From NCBI RefSeq assembly GCF_016107525.1, contig NZ_JABASR010000005.1, forward strand, positions 151,391 through 215,390: a stretch of 64,000 bases of DNA, given 5' to 3'. Origin of the DNA: Psychrobacter aquimaris. Its GTDB lineage: Bacteria; Pseudomonadota; Gammaproteobacteria; Pseudomonadales; Moraxellaceae. Under the pieces are notes generated by a model, which was not told the DNA's origin, ran no database searches, and saw only the letters and a list, made by a program, of their open reading frames with translations. The translations under genes and the position numbers were made by a program. This document shows positions 1 through 7,940 of the stretch, piece after piece; the first letter of the stretch is position 1, and the number at the start of each line of letters is the position of its first letter.

Positions 1-180
1 TTGTGAATTGCATATCATGCCCATTATAACAGACGCTATTAGTGGTAAAGCCTGCTATTAAGTTGCGTGTGTCTGTAAGCGATTAAACTTTTCAGCAACC
101 CTGTTTCTAAAAAAATATAGCAATGAAAGATATTCTCTTTAATGGCAAGTGCGATCACTTATTAGCTAACAGCAAAAAAA

Positions 181-214
181 GCAGAGTACAGTTTATAACA
201 TGTACTCTGCTTTT
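181..214 (-). terminator. Intrinsic terminator of the M48 protease gene
   Basis: A perfect 10-bp stem (181-190 with 201-210) closes a 10-nt loop. It is flanked by an A-run on the left and a T-run on the right, so it can work on either strand. It lies about 60 nt past the stop of the minus-strand M48 gene, its likely client. Confidence 0.8.
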
Positions 215-273
215 CTAAGCGATGAATATTAAGCTATTACCACTTACTCAAAGCATGAAATCGGACCACCTCA

Positions 274-1086
274 TTAGCGACGCGCTTTTTGATAAAGCGG
301 CATGACTTTAGGCATCAATGATTGCAGTTGAGCAATACGATTACTGCTGGTCGGGTGAGTGCTTAAGAACTGTGGTGGCTCACCTTGGCTTGCGCTTTGC
401 ATTTTCTGCCATAAAGTAACTGCTGCTTGCGGGTTATAGCCTGCACGTGCCATTAGCTCTAGACCAATCTGATCGGCTTCAGCTTCTTGTGTGCGACTGT
501 GTGGACGGCTCAGCCCCAAGTCACCAGCGACGTTTGCTAGCTCAGCCTGACCTTGTGACAGTCCAAAGATGCTAGCGGCCACGCCGATACCAGTTTGCGT
601 GGCATATTGGCGTGAGAGACGTTCACGTGAGTGCTCACGCAGCGCATGTGACATCTCGTGACCCATAATGGCCGCAATCTCGTCATCAGTGAGGTTCAGG
701 CGGTCAATGATACCCGAGTAAAACATGATTTTACCGCCTGGCACCACAAAGGCATTCAACTCATTAGATTTGATCGTATGCACTTCCCATTGCCATTTCG
801 CGGCATCTGGACGGTAGACGCCGACCTGACCGACCAAACGATTAGCGATGTTTTTTAAGCGATTAAGCTGAGCTGTATTAGTATCTAGCACGCCGCGCGC
901 TTTTGCTTCTTGCAATGTTTTGGCATAACTCTGTGCAGACAGCTGTAAAACTTGCTCACTAGAAACCAGTAAGAGCTGCTGACGGTCAACGCCAACGGCA
1001 CCGGTGCTGGTGGTGCTGGTACAACCTGTCAGGGTTAGTGCCGACAATGAAGCGGCCATCACGGTGGTGGTCAGTAATTTTCTCAT
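274..1086 (-). CDS. M48 family metalloprotease, lipoprotein
   Basis: Secreted zinc metallopeptidase of the M48 (LoiP/YggG-like) family, expected to be lipid-anchored in the envelope and to act in protein quality control. The HEXXH motif is HEMSH at residues 143-147, and the downstream EAEAD at 201-205 supplies the third zinc ligand. The N-terminus is a lipoprotein signal with lipobox LTGC at 19-22, giving a 270-aa precursor. The ATG at 1086 is chosen because GAGG lies 9 nt upstream; the longer frame to 1179 has an SD overlapping its next ATG and would bury the signal peptide. It stands alone and ends at a clear terminator. The exact substrate cannot be read from the sequence. Confidence 0.92.
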   Translation of the reverse strand: MRKLLTTTVMAASLSALTLTGCTSTTSTGAVGVDRQQLLLVSSEQVLQLSAQSYAKTLQEAKARGVLDTNTAQLNRLKNIANRLVGQVGVYRPDAAKWQWEVHTIKSNELNAFVVPGGKIMFYSGIIDRLNLTDDEIAAIMGHEMSHALREHSRERLSRQYATQTGIGVAASIFGLSQGQAELANVAGDLGLSRPHSRTQEAEADQIGLELMARAGYNPQAAVTLWQKMQSASQGEPPQFLSTHPTSSNRIAQLQSLMPKVMPLYQKARR

Positions 1087-1645
1087 AATAAACATCCTCG
1101 CTGTAAATGATAAAAAGTAAAATAGAACAAAGTCGCTGTTAATAATAAAGCGGTTGTCGTTAAAGTGATTATCGTTCAAATGACTCGTATTAAATTTTTT
1201 TCGTAGAATGGAGAGTTAAAGTAGCAAGTAAGGCAATTTTTTATTGATGTTCTACCTGTGCTTGCTACGCGACCTCAACAGTAAAATTTTACCCGAACTG
1301 TCATTAGGCATAAGTATAATAATGTTACCAAGGCAAAACCAATGCAGGAAAAGTAACAATACAACGTAGGATTGTAAGTGAGAGGGACGCTGATACCAAC
1401 AAATCTATTTTTCGCTACTCACTGCCGCAAACTTGATAGGCGGCATAAATATCAGTCAAAAAATTGTCTCATAAGCAATGTGATATCATCTAGAAGAGTA
1501 GAGCCTTAATTTTCTATCATTATTGTGGAAAATAAGTCATATTATTTTAAATAAATAATTATTGATAAATCAATTATTTATGATGATTGCATCAATAAAT
1601 AGCGAATTAAAACCATAATATTGGAAATAAATTTTAAAAAAGTGG
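1087..1645. other. Intergenic region without recognised gene
   Basis: About 560 nt between the divergent protease gene and the tRNA-Gly promoter. It is AT-rich, especially at 1500-1640. No ORF with family resemblance or a ribosome binding site was found. It must hold the protease promoter on the minus strand, but no confident -35/-10 pair was seen there. Confidence 0.5.
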
Positions 1646-1673
1646 TTGACAGGCTCAGAATATTTGATAGAAT
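1646..1673 (+). promoter_or_regulatory. Sigma-70 promoter of tRNA-Gly
   Basis: A perfect -35 TTGACA at 1646-1651 and a -10 TAGAAT at 1668-1673 are separated by 16 nt. The mature tRNA begins about 53 nt beyond the -10, leaving a short 5' leader. Confidence 0.7.
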
Positions 1674-1726
1674 AGCCAGCCTATCGAGACGGAGTTGTTG
1701 TTAACAACACTACAATTCGATAATCA

Positions 1727-1801
1727 GCGGGAATAGCTCAGTGGTAGAGCATAACCTTGCCAAGGTTGGGGTCGAGAGTTCGAATCTCTTTTCCCGCTCC
1801 A
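1727..1801 (+). tRNA. tRNA-Gly (anticodon GCC)
   Basis: A complete cloverleaf. The acceptor arms GCGGGAA and TTCCCGC pair perfectly, the D arm carries AGCTCAGTGG, the anticodon loop TTGCCAA has GCC in the centre, the T arm has GTTCGAATC, and TCCA is encoded at the 3' end. It is very close to the E. coli glycine-GCC isoacceptor. It is a single gene with its own promoter and terminator rather than part of an rRNA operon. Confidence 0.97.
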
Positions 1802-1821
1802 AATATGGCTTGAAAAAGCGC

Positions 1822-1854
1822 AAAAAGCCTCACTATAAAGTGAGGCTTTTTTTT
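1822..1854 (+). terminator. Terminator of tRNA-Gly
   Basis: A 7-bp GC-rich stem (1827-1833 with 1840-1846) with a 6-nt loop, an A-run before it and eight T after it, directly downstream of the tRNA. Confidence 0.88.
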
Positions 1855-2068
1855 ATGCATAAAATTTACTTTGGGCTGCTGAAGAGCCGTTTATTGACAG
1901 CCAAAAAGTCTGTTCAGTAAAGCCAGTCGAAATACAGCATGCTAAGCACTGGTAGTCTTGTACTCTACAAAGCAAACAAAGAACAAGCGGGTAGCAATAA
2001 TGATTGCCACTCACTAAACTTGTAAACCCTTAAGTATCGCAAATTACTAGACAACATAAGGGCGTGTC

Positions 2069-3481
2069 ATGGCTCCACAAACATTGACCCAGTTTTCATC
2101 CGGAGTGGCAGTTATTATTTCAGCCATTGTCATCACGATTATGGGCGTCACGATGATTGGTTTTGGCTGGGTACCTCATCTCTCCTTGATACTCGCTATC
2201 TGCATTTTATTGGCTATCGGTCTATATAAAGGATTGACCTTTAATAGTATGCAAGCACAGATGGCTGCTGGGGTGATGAGCGGTATTGGTGCGATATATC
2301 TGTTTTTCTTTATTGGGTTGATGGTGGCGGCTTTGATGATGTCAGGCGCGATACCAACGCTCATGTATTTTGGTTTTGAGCTGATATCACCAGAATTTTA
2401 TTATATATCAGCCTTTGTATTGACCTCCATTATCGGCATCGCCTTAGGCAGTAGTTTAACAACAGCGGCAACGCTAGGCGTGGCTTTTATTGGTATGAGC
2501 AATGCGTTTGACGCCAATATCGCGATAGCAGCGGGCGCTGTCGTATCAGGCGCTTTTTTTGGAGATAAGATGTCTCCGCTATCAGATACTTGTACCATCG
2601 CTTCATCGGTTGTGGGCATTGACTTATTTGCGCATATTCGCAATATGATGTACACCACAGTACCGGCTTGGATACTGACTGTCATTTTATTTTGGCTGTT
2701 TTCTGAGCAAACGGTCAATGTAGATTTGAGCCAAGTGACGGTTTTGCAGTCACAGCTTATCAATAGCGGTTTAGTATATTATTATGCCGTACTGCCATTC
2801 TTGGTATTGATAGGGCTGGCGATAGGTAGAGTCAATGCCATTTACACCATCATCTGTACCACGATTACAGCGTTGATCATCACTTACTTACATAGCTCAC
2901 CAAGTTTTGAACAATTAGGCGGTTACCTTTTTGCTGGGTATAAACCTGCTGAAACGCTAGCATTGGGTGAGGTCGGTGGCATGCTGTCACGCGGCGGTGT
3001 GCAGAGTATGTTTTTTACTCAAACGATTGTGATATTGGCGTTGAGCCTTGGCGGGCTGCTGACGGCATTAGGGATTTTACCCGCGCTACTATCTGGACTA
3101 AAAGACACGTTGACGCATTCAGGGCGAGCCATCTTTGCTGCTGCCATGTCAGCGCTCAGTATCAACGTGCTCATCGGTGAGCAGTACCTCAGTATTTTGA
3201 TATCAGGTACGACCTTTCGCTCGACGTTTGAGCGTCTCAATTTACACCCTAAAAACCTCTCTCGCACTATCGAGGATGCAGGCACGGTGATTAATCCGTT
3301 GGTGCCTTGGAGCGTGTGCGGGGTCTTCATTAGTCAGGCGTTAGGCGTGCCTGTGCTTGACTATTTGCCGTATGCTTTTTTCTGTTATTTATCGCTGTTG
3401 CTGACGCTGCTATTTGGTTTTACTGGCATAACTATCAGTCATTTGGACAAAACTGATGAAAGTCTAAACAAACACATTTAA
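2069..3481 (+). CDS. nhaC: NhaC family Na+/H+ antiporter
   Basis: Inner-membrane sodium/proton antiporter exporting Na+ for pH and salt homeostasis. The 470-aa protein is almost entirely hydrophobic, with about eleven or twelve predicted membrane segments. It carries the NhaC signature around residues 161-174, GAFFGDKMSPLSDT, whose acidic and polar residues lie in the ion path of the family. The ATG at 2069 has TAAGGG 6 nt upstream. It is monocistronic: the next gene is 170 nt away and unrelated. The family is clear, but ion specificity (Na+ or Li+, or malate/lactate exchange as in some relatives) is not resolved. Confidence 0.88.
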   Translation: MAPQTLTQFSSGVAVIISAIVITIMGVTMIGFGWVPHLSLILAICILLAIGLYKGLTFNSMQAQMAAGVMSGIGAIYLFFFIGLMVAALMMSGAIPTLMYFGFELISPEFYYISAFVLTSIIGIALGSSLTTAATLGVAFIGMSNAFDANIAIAAGAVVSGAFFGDKMSPLSDTCTIASSVVGIDLFAHIRNMMYTTVPAWILTVILFWLFSEQTVNVDLSQVTVLQSQLINSGLVYYYAVLPFLVLIGLAIGRVNAIYTIICTTITALIITYLHSSPSFEQLGGYLFAGYKPAETLALGEVGGMLSRGGVQSMFFTQTIVILALSLGGLLTALGILPALLSGLKDTLTHSGRAIFAAAMSALSINVLIGEQYLSILISGTTFRSTFERLNLHPKNLSRTIEDAGTVINPLVPWSVCGVFISQALGVPVLDYLPYAFFCYLSLLLTLLFGFTGITISHLDKTDESLNKHI

Positions 3482-3653
3482 TAGAGATACATACTCAGTG
3501 CTGTCTATGAAAACGCCGTCACCATATTTAAGTTACAAAAGAGGGTCAACTCGACACATTAGATCCAGTTTGACCGCGCATAATTATATATACCTTTTAA
3601 ATAAACATAACAATAAATAATCTATTTATAAATAACGATAATAAGGAATAATC

Positions 3654-4445
3654 ATGCAAGAGTTCAAACATAAAGCATTTAGTCAATTATTTGATCTGTC
3701 AGGAAAAACTGCGATTGTGACTGGCGGTGCAAATGGTATTGGCAAAGCAACGGCGCTACGTCTGGCACAAGCGGGTGCAAACATTGTGATTGCCGATCTA
3801 AAAATAGAAGACGCCAATGCGGCGGTTAAAGATATCGAAGTGTATGGTGTAAAAGGTTTGGCAGTCGAATGTAATATCTTAAAAGACGATGATTTGGTCG
3901 CTATGGTAGACAAGGTAATTACTGAATTTGGGACTATCAATATTTTAATTAATAATGCTGGTGGCGGCGGTGGCGGTCGTGAAAACCCTGCGAAGATCTC
4001 AGTGGATGATATTCGTCGTGACTTTGAGTTGAACGTCTTTAGTGGCTGGCGTTTATCCCAGTTATGCGTGCCACATATGAAAGCGTCGGGTTATGGTTCG
4101 ATTGTATTTACCACTTCGATGTCGAGTATCAATAAAAGCCCAAATATGAGTGGTTATGCGGGATCAAAAGCGGCCGTCAATCATATGGTGGCAAATTTAG
4201 CACATGATTTTGGCCCTGAAGTACGTGTGAATGCTGTTGGCCCTGGTGCGACACGCACCGACGCCCTACAAACTGTCTTAACGCCAGAGATCGAAAAGAA
4301 AATGCTAGAGCATACGCCGATTCAACGTCTAGGTGAAGCGGATGATATCGCTGGTGCCATGCTGTATTTTGCCGCACCAATATCTGAATGGGTAAGTGGT
4401 CAAACCCTATTTGTGAATGGCGGCGGCGTACAAACTTTAGACTAA
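3654..4445 (+). CDS. SDR family oxidoreductase (7-alpha-hydroxysteroid dehydrogenase-like)
   Basis: Classical short-chain dehydrogenase of 263 aa using NAD(P)H. It has the cofactor glycine motif TGGANGIG at 23-30, NNAG at 100-103, and a catalytic Ser155, Tyr168, Lys172 set with the normal spacing. A stretch of six consecutive glycines (103-108) follows NNAG, as in 7-alpha-hydroxysteroid dehydrogenase-type members, but the true substrate is unknown. AAGGAAT lies upstream of the ATG. The 170-nt gap after nhaC suggests its own promoter. Confidence 0.88.
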   Translation: MQEFKHKAFSQLFDLSGKTAIVTGGANGIGKATALRLAQAGANIVIADLKIEDANAAVKDIEVYGVKGLAVECNILKDDDLVAMVDKVITEFGTINILINNAGGGGGGRENPAKISVDDIRRDFELNVFSGWRLSQLCVPHMKASGYGSIVFTTSMSSINKSPNMSGYAGSKAAVNHMVANLAHDFGPEVRVNAVGPGATRTDALQTVLTPEIEKKMLEHTPIQRLGEADDIAGAMLYFAAPISEWVSGQTLFVNGGGVQTLD

Positions 4446-4662
4446 GATTATCTGTATGGATAGTTGATGTTTTCATTTATGCCGCTTGAACGATGGTGTT
4501 TAAACCATAATATTAGAGCCATAGTAAATAGTGAAAAACCGTTCTGAAAAGCGTCGTCCAATGTATAGTTGGGTGACGCTTTTATCGTTTTTGTCATTAT
4601 GTTTTACGATATAACTATTGGCACTTCGATAAACTGAATATGCGCCATCAAGATTATTCAGA

Positions 4663-5079
4663 TCACTCAAAACAAATACGCGCGGCTTCGTTGCAAAAGG
4701 TTTGTTTACCATTTTTAAAGCCTGCTATGGCTTGTGAGTTGGTTCTAATGGCGGCTACTGCGTCTTTCGCCTCTAATACGACCAACGTCGCTTGCGCTCC
4801 TACTTTGATCTCCGTTTGCCGTGACAAAAGCTTCGCTGTATTTTTGCCAATCATATCGAATACCTCTGTTATCTGCTCATCCTTTGCTAATTGAGTGATA
4901 TTGGCATACATATTTGCCATTCTAATCAGCGAGGCATCATCGTAAGGCGTGAAAGCATTTAAAATATTATTGCTAGAAATAGTCGTATTGATGCCCGTCG
5001 CTAACGGATATTCACAAGTTTTTATGACTTGGTAATTGGGAATTTTTTGTGAGTAAATCGGGCATTGTGTTTCTCTCAT
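4663..5079 (-). pseudogene. C-terminal remnant of a cytosine-deaminase-like amidohydrolase
   Basis: An open frame of 138 codons in which about residues 26-125 resemble the C-terminal third of cytosine deaminase/isopropylammelide amidohydrolases. Visible are the SSNNILNAFTPYDD segment carrying the late active-site strand, an alanine-rich helix with GKNTAKLL, the GAQATLVVLEAKD strand and the closing GFKNGKQTF. The zinc-binding N-terminal two thirds are absent, the first 25 residues do not fit the family, and the frame ends in unrelated residues. No convincing start or ribosome binding site is present. It is best read as a decayed fragment; expression as a short protein is unlikely. Confidence 0.6.
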
Positions 5080-5491
5080 TATTAGATTAAGAGAACCCGC
5101 GGATCGATCAAATTTAAGGTTAAAAATAATACCTTTAAGCTCTAAAATAGAATCATTATTGATTGCGATTGTTTTTCCTACTCAGTGGTCGTTTTTTATT
5201 CATGAGCGGTTAGGTACAAATGTTCTCTAGTTTGTTATATAGAATATAATAGCCAGCACTACGGGATTTAGGTTTTGTTTACGAGTACGCTATATTTTTT
5301 GTACCAAAAAAAACATTTAATTATTTATATTGAATTATCATAATTTTCTTAAATATAAATGATTAAATTTAAGTTAATCTAATAACCAGGTAGTGAATAA
5401 GCTCAATGCAGCTTAGTATTATTAAGCTGAACAAGCGTTCCCAAAATAGCATTATTTTATTTAAACACAACCAAATGGATAGGAAGAAAGT
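5080..5491. other. AT-rich intergenic region upstream of the roadblock/BLUF locus
   Basis: Roughly 410 nt without a supported gene. It should contain the promoter of the light-sensor module. A 7-bp inverted repeat near its right end (5409-5429) is the only clear structure; no confident sigma-70 promoter could be picked from the AT-rich background. Confidence 0.5.
5409..5429. promoter_or_regulatory. Inverted repeat upstream of the roadblock/BLUF locus
   Basis: CAGCTTA (5409-5415) and TAAGCTG (5423-5429) form a perfect 7-bp inverted repeat around a 7-nt spacer, 63 nt before the first gene of the module. It could be an operator or an mRNA hairpin; no T-run follows, so it is not a typical terminator. 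Confidence 0.35.
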
Positions 5492-5851
5492 ATGTCAAAT
5501 ATCAATGAGTCTTTACAAGAATTAATGGATCTTGATGGTGCTATGGGCGGCTGTATTGTCGACTATATGTCAGGTATGGTATTAGGTATGACTGGCGGTG
5601 GTGTTGATTTAGAGCTGGCGGCAGCAGGTAACTCACAAGTAGTAAAAGCGAAAGTAGCAACAATGAAATCACTTGATATCAAAGGTGAAATCGAAGATAT
5701 GTTAATCACATTAGAGTCTCAACTGCACATCCTTCGTCCTGCTGCTAATCATGAAGATTTGTTTATTTATTTGGTTCTTGATAAATCAAAAGCCAACCTT
5801 GCATTAGCTCGCCGTAAGGTGCAAGCCGTAGAAAGTAAACTAGAAATATAA
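5492..5851 (+). CDS. Roadblock/LC7 domain protein (first of two)
   Basis: A 119-aa cytoplasmic protein that reads as a single roadblock/LC7 (MglB-like) domain: an N-terminal helix, the strand-loop GGCIVDYMSGMVLG typical of the family core, a central helix KAKVATMKSLD, paired strands EDMLITLESQLHILRP and DLFIYLVLDK, and a long C-terminal helix. Such proteins are partners or activators of small GTPases. AGGAAG precedes the ATG. It begins the locus containing the BLUF sensor, the GTPase and a second roadblock protein, separated from the BLUF gene by 184 nt. Family assignment rests on pattern and context, without a profile search. Confidence 0.75.
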   Translation: MSNINESLQELMDLDGAMGGCIVDYMSGMVLGMTGGGVDLELAAAGNSQVVKAKVATMKSLDIKGEIEDMLITLESQLHILRPAANHEDLFIYLVLDKSKANLALARRKVQAVESKLEI

Positions 5852-6035
5852 TTTGGTTGGTAATATTCAAGCCAATGGGTGATTGGTCAGACTCTCCTTG
5901 TTGCTTACCGTGTACTAAACAAGACTAGTAAGAAGGTCATATTCGTTATGTACGTACTGTGCATAGCGAGTGATCATTTTATATACAGTGATGACAACTT
6001 AACGAGCGTTAGCCGTTTTATCAAGTGGTGGCAAA

Positions 6036-6764
6036 ATGAAATGTATTGCATACGTCAGTAGAGCACCTATTAGTGATCGCAGTATTCGACTGCCTACTGG
6101 ATTATCAGACATCATTAGGATATCTCGAAATAAAAATCTAAAGTCGCAAATCACTGGTATCATCTCTTACCGTGAAGGTCAGTATCTGCAAGTGCTAGAA
6201 GGACATGATCTTGAAGTAGACAAGTTGATGAGCAAGATAGCTTCTGATCCTAGACACGAAGATCTTTGGGTCTTTTTGGATGTGCGCGTTGCCAAGCGTA
6301 GTTTTCCTAACTGGGGCGTTAGCGTGTTTGATTTTGTGGATCAAGGCAGCTTTTTTAATGCATTCATAGAGAACAATAGTGCTGTGTTAAACAGCTTTGA
6401 TGAGTATCAGCAGAAACGTATTCAGCCCTTTATTGATATAAAAAAATCTGACACTGTACCTGAAAATTATTATGAAGGTAAGAATCTAAGATTGCTGGCA
6501 TGGCCTGACCTCAACAATGAAAGCGAGCCGCAGATGATTATGAATCTGTGTGTTAAATTGACTAAGAAGCCTTACCCGTTCAGCGCATTAGTGAGCAGTG
6601 GTGAGTTTGGCACTCATCATCAAGTCACACAAATTATCAAAGAGTTTGAGCGTTTAGGTTTATTGAGTGTCACAGAAGCAGAGCCGATAAATGAGCAAAC
6701 CATAAATGAGAAAAAATCTAATAAATTTTATGGTGCGATCAAAAAATTCTTAGGAATGAGGTAA
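6036..6764 (+). CDS. BLUF domain blue-light sensor with C-terminal extension
   Basis: A 242-aa protein whose first ~100 residues are a BLUF flavin-binding photosensor: Tyr6 in AYVSRAP, Asn32/Asn34 in SRNKN, ITGI at 39-42, the QVLEG motif with the photoactive Gln52, the D71-P-R-H74 stretch and Trp93. The residue two after the Trp, usually Met, is Val95. Residues ~140-225 form a separate helical part ([20 protein letters not shown], then [12 protein letters not shown]) that looks winged-helix-like and may be the output domain. The last ~15 residues are basic. The TTG start of the GTPase gene lies 4 nt after the stop, so the two are almost certainly cotranscribed. Confidence 0.88.
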   Translation: MKCIAYVSRAPISDRSIRLPTGLSDIIRISRNKNLKSQITGIISYREGQYLQVLEGHDLEVDKLMSKIASDPRHEDLWVFLDVRVAKRSFPNWGVSVFDFVDQGSFFNAFIENNSAVLNSFDEYQQKRIQPFIDIKKSDTVPENYYEGKNLRLLAWPDLNNESEPQMIMNLCVKLTKKPYPFSALVSSGEFGTHHQVTQIIKEFERLGLLSVTEAEPINEQTINEKKSNKFYGAIKKFLGMR

Positions 6765-6768
6765 AAAA

Positions 6769-7302
6769 TTGAATTATCAGAAGCTAGCTATCATTGGTGA
6801 AGTAGGCGCTGGAAAAACTCGGTTGGTCAAGACCTTAAGCGAGATAAGCCCCATCGAAACAGAAGCAAAATCTAGTATCGATATCGGTAAGGAGTACACG
6901 ACGGTAGGCATCGATTATGGGCGTATCACTCTGTCTGACGATATGGCGCTAGGTATTTACGGCGTACCAGGTCAAGAGCGTTTTTCTTTTTTATGGGAGT
7001 TCGTCAATCAGTCGCTATGGGGATTGCTCATTTTGATTAGATATGGCGAGACACCCGATTATGCCAATTTAGATAAGCTGTTACACTTTTTTGCACCAGA
7101 AAAAAATCAGACCACGTGCATCATTGGTATTACGCATTGCGAGGATGCTGACAAAGATAGTCTTTCAGCACTGGGACAAGAAATAAGAATGATGTTGATG
7201 CAGCATAATGTAGTGGCGCCCGTGATCCATGCTGATCCTAGAAGCAGAGAGTCCGCCGTATCTCTGTTGTCATTATTTAATACCCTTAATAATCAAGACT
7301 AA
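6769..7302 (+). CDS. MglA-like small GTPase
   Basis: A 177-aa Ras-fold GTP-binding protein. The P-loop GEVGAGKT is at 10-17, a TTVGIDYG switch-I-like segment at 44-51, and the G3 motif reads YGVPGQERF at 64-72. The Walker-B aspartate is replaced by glycine; MglA-type GTPases also deviate at this position. The G4 region is ITHCED instead of NKxD, a form seen in this bacterial GTPase group. The start is TTG at 6769, with GAGG 7 nt upstream. It follows the BLUF gene after 4 nt and overlaps the next gene by one base (TAATG), so it sits in a tight operon between a photosensor and a roadblock protein, its likely regulators. Confidence 0.88.
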   Translation: MNYQKLAIIGEVGAGKTRLVKTLSEISPIETEAKSSIDIGKEYTTVGIDYGRITLSDDMALGIYGVPGQERFSFLWEFVNQSLWGLLILIRYGETPDYANLDKLLHFFAPEKNQTTCIIGITHCEDADKDSLSALGQEIRMMLMQHNVVAPVIHADPRSRESAVSLLSLFNTLNNQD

Positions 7303-7727
7303 TGCCAGATATGACTATGTTAAAAGAAAAAGTAGACGAAAAATCACCAGCAAAAATAGCGTTATTAAGCCACATGAAAGCATTGTGCGAGGCCAATAGA
7401 GAAATTATATTGGTCAGTATATGCACCACAGATGGCTTTCCCATTAGTTGTTTTTCGATCAGTGAATTGAGCAATCAAACGGACAAGTTTGCAGCGATGA
7501 GTAGCACGCTATCAGCGCTGAGCGATTCATCTGCGAGTCAAATGAAGCAGGGCAAGTGCGACATTACTATCGTCGAAGCCACTGCTGGAAATATACTATT
7601 CGTCAAAACTGACTATATCGGTAAGCCGTGTGTATTGACCGTGGTAGCGCAGAATAAGATGGCACTAGCAGAAGCAAGATATAAGACCAAAAAACTGATT
7701 GGTGTAATTTCTGCTATCACTGAGTAG
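7302..7727 (+). CDS. Roadblock/LC7 domain protein (second)
   Basis: A 141-aa cytoplasmic protein with a roadblock/LC7 pattern: an N-terminal helix, the strand pair REIILVSICTTDGFPIS, a serine-rich central helix FAAMSSTLSALSDSSASQM, strands CDITIVEATAGNILFVKTD and VLTVVAQ, then a C-terminal helix MALAEARYKTKKLIGV. This is the classic MglB/LC7 topology, the GTPase-activating or scaffold partner of MglA-type GTPases. Its ATG overlaps the GTPase stop codon (TAATG), implying translational coupling and a matched stoichiometry. It closes the module; a weak hairpin follows at 7823. Confidence 0.78.
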   Translation: MPDMTMLKEKVDEKSPAKIALLSHMKALCEANREIILVSICTTDGFPISCFSISELSNQTDKFAAMSSTLSALSDSSASQMKQGKCDITIVEATAGNILFVKTDYIGKPCVLTVVAQNKMALAEARYKTKKLIGVISAITE

Positions 7728-7822
7728 GATGCATAAGTAACTAAGATTGCTAGATTTGGCAGGCTATAAGCGATGATTCTACTATGATAGATATGTGATG
7801 TTATTTGCGTGATAAAATATCG

Positions 7823-7837
7823 ACATTGTATCAATGT
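7823..7837 (+). terminator. Possible weak terminator after the BLUF/GTPase operon
   Basis: ACATTG and CAATGT form a 6-bp stem around a 3-nt loop, followed by GCTTGTTTT. It is the only hairpin between the operon and the convergent LysR gene. The stem is short and AT-rich, so support is modest. Confidence 0.3.
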
Positions 7838-7940
7838 GCTTGTTTTAATATTTGCTTATGTCAATCATTGTCTTTTAGTTTGATTCGTATGGCTGCATAG
7901 AGATTCTAGAATACGGCTCAATTTTCTGAATCAAGGCTTA

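Noticed and set aside
4684..4697. GGCTTCGTTGCAAA, similar to the terminal repeat of IS6-family elements
   Set aside because: It is a single copy and in the orientation where the element would lie to the right, where amidohydrolase-like coding sequence is found instead. No transposase was seen, so it is probably chance.
4500..4712. 70-codon minus-strand frame downstream of the amidohydrolase remnant
   Set aside because: No family resemblance and no start signal; it overlaps the remnant and is probably random.
5879..6061. 60-codon plus-strand frame between the first roadblock gene and the BLUF gene
   Set aside because: No SD, no similarity, and it overlaps the BLUF start; it is treated as leader sequence.
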